Shown here: positions 1 to 7,386 of the stretch, piece by piece | Numbering within the stretch: the stretch's first letter is position 1 | How the letters are laid out: each line of letters opens with the position of its first letter | Source: Halomonas sp. THAF5a | GTDB taxonomy: Bacteria > Pseudomonadota > Gammaproteobacteria > Pseudomonadales > Halomonadaceae | DNA: 64,000 nucleotides | Assembly (NCBI RefSeq): GCF_009363755.1 | Contig: NZ_CP045417.1 | Span: forward strand, 3,410,001-3,474,000 | Direction of reading: 5' to 3' | Program-made: the position numbers and the translations under genes | Notes under the pieces: generated by a model | Seen by the model: the letters and a program-made list of their open reading frames with translations, nothing else | The model's database searches: none | What the model was told of the DNA's origin: nothing

Positions 1-1
1 C

Positions 2-316
2 CGGGTCGAGCTGTCGCTGGACCCGCGCGCGACCGAGGGCGACGGCGCGCTGCCGGTGCCGATGACCGCCCTGGTGTTCGAGCAGGAGGACGCGGGCGAG
101 GACGGCGACGGCCGGCGAGGCGCCCACGTGCTGCGCATCACCGACGCGCTGACCCTCGAGCGGGTCGCGGTGGAGGTGGTGCGCCTGGGCGAGGGCCAGG
201 CCAGCGTGCGCGGCGCGCTGGCGCCGGGCGAGCGCATCGTGGCCCGCGGCGTGGAGTTCGTGCGTCCCGGCCAGACCGTGAGCCTGCTCGGCCACGGCCC
301 CGAGCGCTACCACTGA
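2..316 (+). CDS. RND efflux periplasmic adaptor subunit (HlyD/MFP family), C-terminal fragment
   Basis: Only the last 104 residues are inside the window; the reading frame is open from the left edge to a TGA. The fragment reads as the terminal beta-rich membrane-proximal part of a membrane fusion protein, with VPMTALVF followed by a RGALAPGERIVARGVEFVRPGQTV segment of the kind that ends MexA/AcrA-like adaptors. It stops 7 bp before the RND pump gene, the standard adaptor-pump order, and would bridge the inner-membrane pump to an outer-membrane channel in the periplasm. Family assignment rests on this tail and on context. The 5' end, lipobox and substrate range cannot be seen. Confidence 0.75.
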   Translation, partial: RVELSLDPRATEGDGALPVPMTALVFEQEDAGEDGDGRRGAHVLRITDALTLERVAVEVVRLGEGQASVRGALAPGERIVARGVEFVRPGQTVSLLGHGPERYH

Positions 317-323
317 GGCCGCC

Positions 324-3300
324 ATGAACCTGAGCCAGCTCGCCCTGTCGCGCCGCCCGGTGTTCTACCTGGCCACCCTGGTGGCCATGGTGTTCGGCCT
401 CTACAGCTACGCCACCCTGCCGGCCCGGGAGGATCCCGAGATCACCGTGCGCGAGGCGGTGGTCACCACCGAGTTCCCCGGCCTGCCGGCCGCCCAGGTG
501 GAGGAGAACATCACCAAGCCCCTGGAGGAGCGCATCCGCGCCATCGGCGAGGTGGAGCGAATCCGCTCCACCTCGATGCGCGGCCGCTCGATCCTCCACG
601 TGGAGATCCAGGACCGCTACTTCGACCTGGAGCAGATCTGGGACGAGGTGCGCCAGAAGGTCGAGGCGGCGAGGCCCAGCCTGCCCGCCGGTACCCGGGA
701 CCCGGTGCTCAACGACGACTTCGGCGACGTCGCCGTGGTGACCGCGGCGCTCACCGCCGCCGACTTCCCCCAGGCCGAGCAGCAGGAGATCGCCGAGCAC
801 ATCCGCACCCGCCTCTACGGGGTCCCCGGCATCAAGCGGGTCGAGCTGCTGGGCGTGCAGGAGCAGCGCATCTTCCTCGACATCGCCGAGGCACGCCTCG
901 CCGAGCTCGGCCTCTCTCCGGGCGATCTGGCCGAGCAGATCCAGCGCCGCAACATCTTCCCGCCCGGCGGCATCCTCGAGACCGGTGAGCAGCGCCTGGC
1001 GCTGGAGGTCAGCGGCGAGTTCACAAGCCTCGAGGCGCTGGGCGACACCGAGCTCGCCCTGCCGGACGGCGGTACCCTGCGCCTGCGCGACCTGGGCGAG
1101 ATCCGCCGCGGCGTCGAGGACCCGCCGGACCGGCCCGCCTACTTCAACGGCCGGCCGGCGATCGTCTTCGCCGTCTCGATGCTCGAGGGCGAGAGCGTGC
1201 TGGACGTCGGCCGCGCCGTGCGGGCGCGCCTGGACGAGATCCGCCCCACCCTGCCGGCCGGCTACCGCCTCGACATCATGACCTTCCAGCCCGAGCAGGT
1301 GGCCAACGCCGTCTACGGGGTGACCGCCAGCGTCATGCAGACGCTGGCCATCGTGCTGGGGGTGGTGATCCTCTTCCTGGGGCTGCGCACCGGGCTGATC
1401 GTCGGCTCGATCATCCCCGCGGTGATGCTGGTGACCCTGGCCATCATGGGGCTCGCCGAGCTGACCCTGCAGCGGGCGAGCCTGGCCACCCTGGTGATCG
1501 CCCTGGGCCTGCTGGTGGACAACGCCATCGTCGTCGCCGAGGACTTCAAGACCCGGCTGGAGGCCGGTAGCGACCGCGACGCGGCGCTCCGCGAGACCGG
1601 CGCCGAACTCGCCCTGCCGCTGCTCTCCTCGAGCCTGACCACCATCCTGGTGTTCCTGCCGCTGATGCTCGCCGAGCACGCCTCCGGCGAGTACACCCGC
1701 TCGATCTCCATCGTCATCGCCATCACCCTGCTCGCCTCCTGGTTCCTGTCGATGACCATCACCCCGGTGCTCTGCCACCGCTTCCTGAAGGCACCCTCGG
1801 GCGAGCGGTCGGCCGCGGCCGGGCCCGAGGGGGCGGCCCGGCTCTCCGACCGCGCCTTCGGCTGGGTCGCCCGGCGCTATGGCCGTGGGCTCGCCGGGAT
1901 ACTCCACCACCGCGGGTGGTTCCTGGCCGCCATGGCCCTGCTGCTGGTCGCCGGGGTGGCGATGATGCAGGGCGTGCCGAAGAAGTTCTTCCCCGACTCC
2001 GACCGCAACCAGGTGCTGGTGACCATCGATTTCCCCTCGGACATCGCCGAGACCCTCACCGGCCGGCGCGTCCAGGCGCTGAGCGACGAGTTGCTCGCCG
2101 CCCCGGCGCTGGCCGACGACGTCACCGGCGTCGCCGCCTACGCCGGCTTCGGCGGGCCGCGCTTCGTGCTCTCGCTCACGCCGCTGGACCCGGCGCCCAA
2201 CAAGGGCTTCATGGTGCTCAACGTCGCCGAGCGCGAGCGGGTCGAGGCGGTGATCCGGGCGACCCGCACCTTCCTCGCCACCCGGCATCCGGACCTCTCG
2301 CCCCAGGTCACGCGGATGTTCCTCGGTCCCTCCGACAGCACCCTGCTCAAGGTGCAGGTCAAGGGGCCGGACCGGGAGGTGCTGTTCGCCGCCGCCGAAG
2401 GGGCCGAGGCGATCCTGCGCGACCTGGACGGCGCCCGGGACGTGCGCCAGAGCTGGGAGGCGCGGATCCCGTCGCTCACCATCGCGGTCGACCAGGCCCG
2501 GGCGCGCAGCGCCGGCATCACCTCCGAGGACATCGCTCGCTCGCTCACCGGCGCCATCGACGGCTACCGCCTCAGCCACTACCGCGAGGGCGACGACATC
2601 ATCCCGGTGGTGATGCGCTACGCCGACGCCCAGCGCGAGAGCGTCGAGCGGCTGAAGTCGCTGACCGTCTACCCGCTGGGCACCCCGGGGGCGGGGGTGC
2701 CCTTGAACCAGGTGGCCGAGGTGCGCCTCGACAGCGGCTACTACCGCATCGACCGCGAGAACCTGGTGCGCACCATCACCGTCGAGGGGCGCAACCGCCA
2801 TTACACCGCGGAGGACATGGTGCCGCGCGTGGAGCCCGCGCTGCGCGAGCTGGAGGCCACCCTGCCCCCGGGGCACTGGATCGAGTTCGACGGCGTGGTG
2901 GCGGAGTCCCGGGAGGGCCAGGCCGCCCTGCAGGCCAACCTGCCGCTGTGCCTCGGGCTGATCTTCATCCTGCTGGTGGGGCAGTTCAACTCCTTCAAGC
3001 GCCCGCTGGTGATCGTCGCCACCATCCCGCTGGTGATCGTCGGCGTGGCGCTGGGGCTGCTGGCCACCCGCGCCAACTTCGGCTTCATGGTGCTGCTCGG
3101 CATCTACAGCCTGGCCGGCATCATCATCAACAACGCCATCGTGCTGATCGACCGCATCGACATCGAGCGCGCCGACCCCACGCTCTCCGGACGCGACGCC
3201 GTGATCAAGGCCGCCACCCGGCGCCTGCGGCCGATCCTGATGTCGGCGATCACCACCATCCTCGGCTTCTTGCCGCTGATACTGGGCCGCGACCCGCTGT

Positions 3301-3428
3301 TCTACGGCATGGCCGCGGCCATGGCCTTCGGCCTGGGGATCGGTACCCTGATGAGCCTGGGCGTGGTGCCGGTGCTCTACACCCTCTTCTTCGGCATCGC
3401 TACCCGTGCCCCGGCCGGGAGGCACTGA
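324..3428 (+). CDS. RND efflux transporter permease subunit (AcrB/MexB superfamily)
   Basis: A 1034-residue inner-membrane proton-driven pump, normal length for the hydrophobe/amphiphile efflux family. It has the expected layout: N-terminal TM1, a first periplasmic loop, a TM bundle with GLLVDNAIVVAED in TM4, a second large loop, then a C-terminal TM bundle ending near LMSLGVVPVLYTLF. In AcrB the TM4 motif carries the Asp pair D407/D408; here the second Asp is Asn (D399, N400), as in several less-studied RND subfamilies. The gene follows the adaptor by 7 bp and is followed by a TetR gene 4 bp downstream, so the three are probably one operon. The substrate is unknown; lipophilic drugs, biocides or solvents are possible. 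Confidence 0.9.
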   Translation: MNLSQLALSRRPVFYLATLVAMVFGLYSYATLPAREDPEITVREAVVTTEFPGLPAAQVEENITKPLEERIRAIGEVERIRSTSMRGRSILHVEIQDRYFDLEQIWDEVRQKVEAARPSLPAGTRDPVLNDDFGDVAVVTAALTAADFPQAEQQEIAEHIRTRLYGVPGIKRVELLGVQEQRIFLDIAEARLAELGLSPGDLAEQIQRRNIFPPGGILETGEQRLALEVSGEFTSLEALGDTELALPDGGTLRLRDLGEIRRGVEDPPDRPAYFNGRPAIVFAVSMLEGESVLDVGRAVRARLDEIRPTLPAGYRLDIMTFQPEQVANAVYGVTASVMQTLAIVLGVVILFLGLRTGLIVGSIIPAVMLVTLAIMGLAELTLQRASLATLVIALGLLVDNAIVVAEDFKTRLEAGSDRDAALRETGAELALPLLSSSLTTILVFLPLMLAEHASGEYTRSISIVIAITLLASWFLSMTITPVLCHRFLKAPSGERSAAAGPEGAARLSDRAFGWVARRYGRGLAGILHHRGWFLAAMALLLVAGVAMMQGVPKKFFPDSDRNQVLVTIDFPSDIAETLTGRRVQALSDELLAAPALADDVTGVAAYAGFGGPRFVLSLTPLDPAPNKGFMVLNVAERERVEAVIRATRTFLATRHPDLSPQVTRMFLGPSDSTLLKVQVKGPDREVLFAAAEGAEAILRDLDGARDVRQSWEARIPSLTIAVDQARARSAGITSEDIARSLTGAIDGYRLSHYREGDDIIPVVMRYADAQRESVERLKSLTVYPLGTPGAGVPLNQVAEVRLDSGYYRIDRENLVRTITVEGRNRHYTAEDMVPRVEPALRELEATLPPGHWIEFDGVVAESREGQAALQANLPLCLGLIFILLVGQFNSFKRPLVIVATIPLVIVGVALGLLATRANFGFMVLLGIYSLAGIIINNAIVLIDRIDIERADPTLSGRDAVIKAATRRLRPILMSAITTILGFLPLILGRDPLFYGMAAAMAFGLGIGTLMSLGVVPVLYTLFFGIATRAPAGRH

Positions 3429-3432
3429 CGCC

Positions 3433-4101
3433 ATGGCGCCCCGTCCCGCCTCCCTCGATACCCGCGAGCGGCTGATCCAGGCCGCCATCCGGCTGTTCGG
3501 CGAGCAGGGCTTCGCGGCCACCACCACCCGCATGCTGGCCGAGGACGCGGGGGCCAACATCGGCTCCATCGCCTACCACTTCGGCCACAAGCGCGGGCTC
3601 TATCTCGCCGCGGCGCGCCATATCGCCGAGCAGCTGCGTGGGCGACTCGACCTCGACGCCGCGGCCGGGGCGGCGCCCTTCGAGACCCGCGACGACGCCC
3701 TGGCCGCGCTGCGCGCCCTCGCCCGGCGCATGGTGCGCACCTTCGCCGAGGACGAGGCGTGCCGCCGCTGGCTGCTGCTGGTGATGCGCGAGCAGGTGCA
3801 GCCGGGCGAGGCCTTCGAGATCCTCCAGGCCGAGGCCTTCGGCCTGGTCCAGGCGACCCTGGGTGGCCTGATCGCCCGGCTCACCGACCGCGCGATCGAC
3901 GACCGGCGGGTGATCCTCGAGACCCACACCCTGATCGGCCAGATCGTCTTCTTCCTGATCGGCCGCGAGCCGCTGCTGCGTCGCCTGGGGGTCACGGCCT
4001 TCGATGCGGGGCTCCTCGCCGACATCGAGGCGGTGATCGAGGGGCACCTCGCGCGCTATGCAACGCCCGACGGCGACCCGGCGCCGACACCCACGCCCTG
4101 A
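3433..4101 (+). CDS. TetR family transcriptional regulator with CecR-like C-terminal domain
   Basis: A 222-residue regulator. Residues about 8-55 form the TetR helix-turn-helix (RERLIQAAIRLFGEQGF, then GSIAYHFGHKRGLY). The C-terminal half, with LLVMREQVQPGEAF and a conserved THTLIGQIVFFLIGRE helix, resembles the CecR (YbiH) ligand domain (DUF1956). I chose the ATG 4 bp after the pump stop because GGGAGG lies 10 bp upstream; a GTG 27 bp further up would overlap the pump gene. Its position directly after the RND gene suggests that it represses this operon, which is inference. Confidence 0.85.
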   Translation: MAPRPASLDTRERLIQAAIRLFGEQGFAATTTRMLAEDAGANIGSIAYHFGHKRGLYLAAARHIAEQLRGRLDLDAAAGAAPFETRDDALAALRALARRMVRTFAEDEACRRWLLLVMREQVQPGEAFEILQAEAFGLVQATLGGLIARLTDRAIDDRRVILETHTLIGQIVFFLIGREPLLRRLGVTAFDAGLLADIEAVIEGHLARYATPDGDPAPTPTP

Positions 4102-4110
4102 GGAGGGCCC

Positions 4111-4326
4111 ATGCAACAGCCGATCGTCGGCTACCACCGCGACGAGGAGGGCGACTGGGTCGCCGAGCTCGCCTGCGGTCACTGCCAGCACGTCCGCCAC
4201 CGCCCGCCCTGGGTCGAGCGCCCCTGGGTGCTCAGCGAGGCGGGCCGACGCTCGCGGCTCGGGCTGGCGCTCGGGTGCGTGAAGTGCGACCGGGGCGAGC
4301 CGCGCGACCTCCCGCCGGTAACGTGA
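4111..4326 (+). CDS. DUF3565 family small protein
   Basis: A 71-residue soluble protein starting QQPIVGYHRDEEGDWVAELACGHCQHVRH. This opening and the terminal GCVKC are typical of the DUF3565 family, which has no established function. The spaced Cys and His residues (CGHCQHVRH near residues 22-30, CVKC near residues 57-60) would suit a zinc or other metal site, but that is inference. It starts 9 bp after the TetR stop with GAGGAGG as ribosome binding site, so it is co-transcribed with the regulator and possibly the pump. Confidence 0.75.
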   Translation: MQQPIVGYHRDEEGDWVAELACGHCQHVRHRPPWVERPWVLSEAGRRSRLGLALGCVKCDRGEPRDLPPVT

Positions 4327-4347
4327 GCGCGAGGGCCTCAAATGAAA

Positions 4348-4371
4348 TCGGGCCACCCGCAGGTGACCCGA
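4348..4371. terminator. Probable intrinsic terminator between convergent genes
   Basis: The arms TCGGGCCACC and GGTGACCCGA pair over 10 positions with one G-T wobble around a 4-nt loop. The hairpin lies between the DUF3565 stop and the stop of the convergent PLDc_N gene. There is no strong T-tract, so its strength is uncertain. It could serve both strands. Confidence 0.45.
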
Positions 4372-4403
4372 ATCGATTGGCGGCCGATGCGCGCTGAGCG
4401 TCG

Positions 4404-4583
4404 CTATCCCTTGGGGCCGAACAGCAGCCAGACGATCAGCCCGGCCAGCGGGAAGAACAGCAGCGCCAGGATCCAGAGCAGCTTGGCGAGCCCCCCGGCC
4501 GCGCTCTTGGCCACCTTGACGATGGCCCAGATCACGATGACCAGCCAGATGAGGCCCAGCAGGCCGCCGACTTCGATACCCAT
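4404..4583 (-). CDS. Small two-helix membrane protein, PLDc_N type
   Basis: A 59-residue protein made of two hydrophobic helices (LLGLIWLVIVIWAIVKVA and LLWILALLFFPLAGLIVWLLFGPKG) joined by a short polar turn. The ending FPLAGLIVWLLFGPKG is the signature of the stand-alone phospholipase-D-nuclease N-terminal (PLDc_N) family, small inner-membrane proteins of unknown role. AAGGAGA lies 7 bp before the ATG. It is monocistronic as far as can be seen and convergent with the DUF3565 gene. Confidence 0.75.
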   Translation of the reverse strand: MGIEVGGLLGLIWLVIVIWAIVKVAKSAAGGLAKLLWILALLFFPLAGLIVWLLFGPKG

Positions 4584-4700
4584 GATGACGTCTCCTTGTC
4601 CGTTGTCTTCGGCGAAGTGCCGTCTCTAGAGGTAGCACAGCGATCGCTCCGTGCACAATCGAGGCCGGCAGGGATTTGTCAGTCCGAGTAACGGAGCCGC

Positions 4701-5366
4701 TCAGCCGGGCGGCAGGTGGCCCACCTTGACGTAGATCAGCGCGCCGTCCTCGCCGGTGAAGGGGGTATGCCGGCTGCCGTGGGGGCTTCGCAGCCAGCTG
4801 CCGGCGGGATAGGCGCCGTGCTCGTCGTGGAAGGTGCCCTCAAGCACCAGGATCTCCTCGCCGCCCCAGTGGGCGTGGGGCTGGAAGCGGGTGTTCGGCG
4901 CCCAGCGCACCAGCGCCACGTGCTCGCCCTCGACGTCGTGGAGCGGCAGCACCGCGAGGCCCTCGACCAACCCCGGCCGCCAGTCGCCGGTCCGGGTGTC
5001 GATCACCTTCTGCTCGGTGTCGTCCGGCGAGAACTGGTGCAGCTTGACGAAGATCAGCGCGCCCTGCGCGCCCACCCGGGGCGCGTGGGACGTGCCGATG
5101 GGGTTGCGCAGGTAGTGGCCCGCCGGGTAACGGCCGTGCTCGTCGGCGAACTCCCCCTCCAGCACCAGGATCTCCTCGCCGCCGCCGTGCGCGTGGGTCG
5201 GGAAGGTGCTGTTCGGCGCGTAGCGCACCAGGGAGGTGGCGCGGGCCACCTCGTCGCCGACGCGGTCGAGCATCATCCGCGTTACGCCGGGCATGGGCGA
5301 CGCCACCCAGCGGTGCTCCTCGGGGGTGACCACCGCACGGCGGTCGAAATCGGCATTGAGCCGCAT
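4701..5366 (-). CDS. Double-cupin protein (ChrR-type cupin repeat)
   Basis: A 221-residue protein with two tandem cupin domains. The metal-site motifs are almost duplicated: THAHGGGEEILVLEGEF in the first half and PHAHWGGEEILVLEGTF in the second, each followed by a P-A-G-x-x-L/Y-R-x-P/S strand. These resemble the cupin of ChrR anti-sigma factors, but the zinc-binding N-terminal anti-sigma domain is missing and no sigma factor gene is next door. It is therefore more likely a metal-dependent enzyme or sensor of unknown substrate. AGGAGAG precedes the ATG. It is divergent from the KefB-like gene. Confidence 0.8.
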   Translation of the reverse strand: MRLNADFDRRAVVTPEEHRWVASPMPGVTRMMLDRVGDEVARATSLVRYAPNSTFPTHAHGGGEEILVLEGEFADEHGRYPAGHYLRNPIGTSHAPRVGAQGALIFVKLHQFSPDDTEQKVIDTRTGDWRPGLVEGLAVLPLHDVEGEHVALVRWAPNTRFQPHAHWGGEEILVLEGTFHDEHGAYPAGSWLRSPHGSRHTPFTGEDGALIYVKVGHLPPG

Positions 5367-5522
5367 GGCGCTCTCTCCTGTCGGCATGGCGGGGGCGTCG
5401 ATGACGCAGGGCAACGGCCGCGACGGCGGCCATCCCCCGTCGGTCACGGCAGGCGCCTGATGCGCCGTCGGCCCCATCGGGTAACATGGGGGTCGCCCCC
5501 GCCGTTCGCAAGGAGCCCCCAC

Positions 5523-7340
5523 TTGGCCATCGACCTGCTGCTCAACGCCCTGATCTTTCTCGCCGCGGCGGTACTGATCGTGCCGGTCTTCAAGCGCCTC
5601 GGGCTCGGCGAGGTGCTGGGCTACCTGGCCGCGGGGGTCGCCATCGGCCCCTCGGCCCTCGGCCTCGTGGCCGATGCCGAGGCGGTGCTGCAGTTCTCCC
5701 AGGTAGGCATCATCTTCCTGCTGTTCGTGATCGGCCTGGAGCTCAAGCCCTCGCGCCTCAAGCTGATGCACAAGGCGGTCTTCGGCTTCGGCAGCCTGCA
5801 GGTCGGCGTGACCAGCCTGCTGCTCACGGCCGGTGGCTGGGCGCTGGGCCTGTCGCCGGTGGCCGCGGCGGTGGTGGGCTTCAGCCTGGGGCTCTGCTCC
5901 ACGCCCCTGGTGCTGCAGCTGCTGGGGGAGCGCCACGAGATGCAGAGCCGCCACGGCCGCAACGCCTTCGCCCTGCTGCTCTTCCAGGACCTGGCCGCGA
6001 TCCCGGTGCTGGCCCTCATCCCCCTGCTGGCCGCCGAGGACCTGCTGGCGGGAGGGCTCCTGCCGATGCTCCAGGAGGTCCTGGTGGCCATCGGCGCCTT
6101 CGTCGGCCTGATCGTCGGCGGCCGGCTGCTGCTGCGCCCGCTGTTCCGCTATGCCGCCGGCACCGAGAGCCGCGAGGTGTTCGCCGGCACCGCCCTGCTG
6201 GTGGTGATCGGCGCCGCCCTGCTGATGGAGCTCGCCGGCCTCTCCATGGCGCTGGGCGCCTTCATCGCCGGAGTGCTGCTGGCCGACTCGGAGTACCGCC
6301 ACGGCATCGAGGCCGACATCGAACCCTTCCGCGGCCTGCTGCTGGGCCTGTTCTTCATGGCCGTTGGCATGACCGCCCAGGTCGGGCTGCTGGCCGCACA
6401 CCCCGGCACGATCCTCGGCCTCACCGGGGCCCTGCTGGCGGGCAAGGCCCTGAGCGTGGTGGTGGCGGCCAAGGCGTTCGGCACCGGCTGGCGCGAGGCC
6501 CTCAACCTCGGCGTGCTGCTCTCCCAGGGGGGCGAGTTCGGCTTCGTGCTGCTCACCGCGGCCGGCGCCGCGGCGCTGCTGCCGGACGCGCTGGTCGATC
6601 AGCTGGTGCTGGTGGTGTCGCTGTCGATGGCCGCCACGCCGGTGATGTTCCTGGCCCATGCCCGCCTGGTGCGTCCGCTCTTCACGGCCAGGAAGCCGCG
6701 CCCCGACTTCGACACGCCGCCGGACGAATCGCCGCAGATCATCCTCGCCGGCTTCGGGCGCTTCGGCCAGATCATGGGCCGCGCCCTCCAGGGCCTGAAG
6801 ATCCCCTACACGGTGCTCGACATCAACGCCGACCAGGTGGCCTTCGTCCGCCGCTACGGCAACAAGGTCTATTTCGGCGACGCCTCCCGCATCGACCTCC
6901 TCGAGGCGGCCGGCGCCGCCCAGGCCCGGGTGCTGGTGGTGGCGGTAGGCGACCCCGAGGCCTCGATGCGCATCGTCGCCAGCGTGCGCCAGCGCTTCCC
7001 CCACCTGCGCCTCTTCGCCCGGGCCCGCAATCGCTACCACGCGCACCTGCTGATGCGGGCCGGCGTCAACGACCTGGTCCGCGAGCTGCTGCCGGCCAGC
7101 CTGGAGCTGACCCGCGACGTGCTGATCGGCCTGGGCATTCCCCGCGACCGGGCCCAGCACACCATCGACACCTTCCGCCCCCACGACGAACGGGCGCTGC
7201 TCCGGCAGCTGGAGGTGTTCGGCAACGAGAAGAAGCAGATTCAGACGGTCCAGGAGGCGGCCCGGGAGCTCGAGGCCCTCTACGAGGCCGACGAGGACGT
7301 CACGACCTCGCTGAGCGAGACGCCCCGCCGCGAGCCGTGA
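5523..7340 (+). CDS. Monovalent cation:proton antiporter (CPA2 / KefB-like) with RCK domain
   Basis: A 605-residue inner-membrane protein. Residues about 1-385 hold the Na+/H+ exchanger-type transmembrane domain (LNALIFLAAAVLIVPVFKRLGLG at the start, GVAIGPSALGLV after). Residues about 405-520 form an RCK/TrkA-N Rossmann domain, with GFGRFGQ as nucleotide motif and DINADQVAFVRRYG following. This matches glutathione-gated K+ efflux systems of the KefB/KefC type. The frame is open far upstream, but AAGGAG sits 7 bp before a TTG at 5523 and the family N-terminus begins exactly there, so I take TTG as start. No KefG/KefF ancillary gene is adjacent. Confidence 0.88.
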   Translation: MAIDLLLNALIFLAAAVLIVPVFKRLGLGEVLGYLAAGVAIGPSALGLVADAEAVLQFSQVGIIFLLFVIGLELKPSRLKLMHKAVFGFGSLQVGVTSLLLTAGGWALGLSPVAAAVVGFSLGLCSTPLVLQLLGERHEMQSRHGRNAFALLLFQDLAAIPVLALIPLLAAEDLLAGGLLPMLQEVLVAIGAFVGLIVGGRLLLRPLFRYAAGTESREVFAGTALLVVIGAALLMELAGLSMALGAFIAGVLLADSEYRHGIEADIEPFRGLLLGLFFMAVGMTAQVGLLAAHPGTILGLTGALLAGKALSVVVAAKAFGTGWREALNLGVLLSQGGEFGFVLLTAAGAAALLPDALVDQLVLVVSLSMAATPVMFLAHARLVRPLFTARKPRPDFDTPPDESPQIILAGFGRFGQIMGRALQGLKIPYTVLDINADQVAFVRRYGNKVYFGDASRIDLLEAAGAAQARVLVVAVGDPEASMRIVASVRQRFPHLRLFARARNRYHAHLLMRAGVNDLVRELLPASLELTRDVLIGLGIPRDRAQHTIDTFRPHDERALLRQLEVFGNEKKQIQTVQEAARELEALYEADEDVTTSLSETPRREP

Positions 7341-7386
7341 CGACCGGCCGGCCGGTCATCCCCCGATGCTGCTCGGCCGCCGGCCC

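Noticed and set aside
138..3569. 1143-codon open frame on the minus strand opposite the RND pump
   Set aside because: His/Gln/Arg/Gly-rich translation with no recognisable domain; a typical antisense shadow of a high-GC gene whose third codon positions are mostly G or C.
7342..7357. 16-bp palindrome GACCGGCCGGCCGGTC after the KefB-like gene
   Set aside because: A simple CCGG repeat expected at this GC content; could help termination, but it has no T-tract and a loopless centre.
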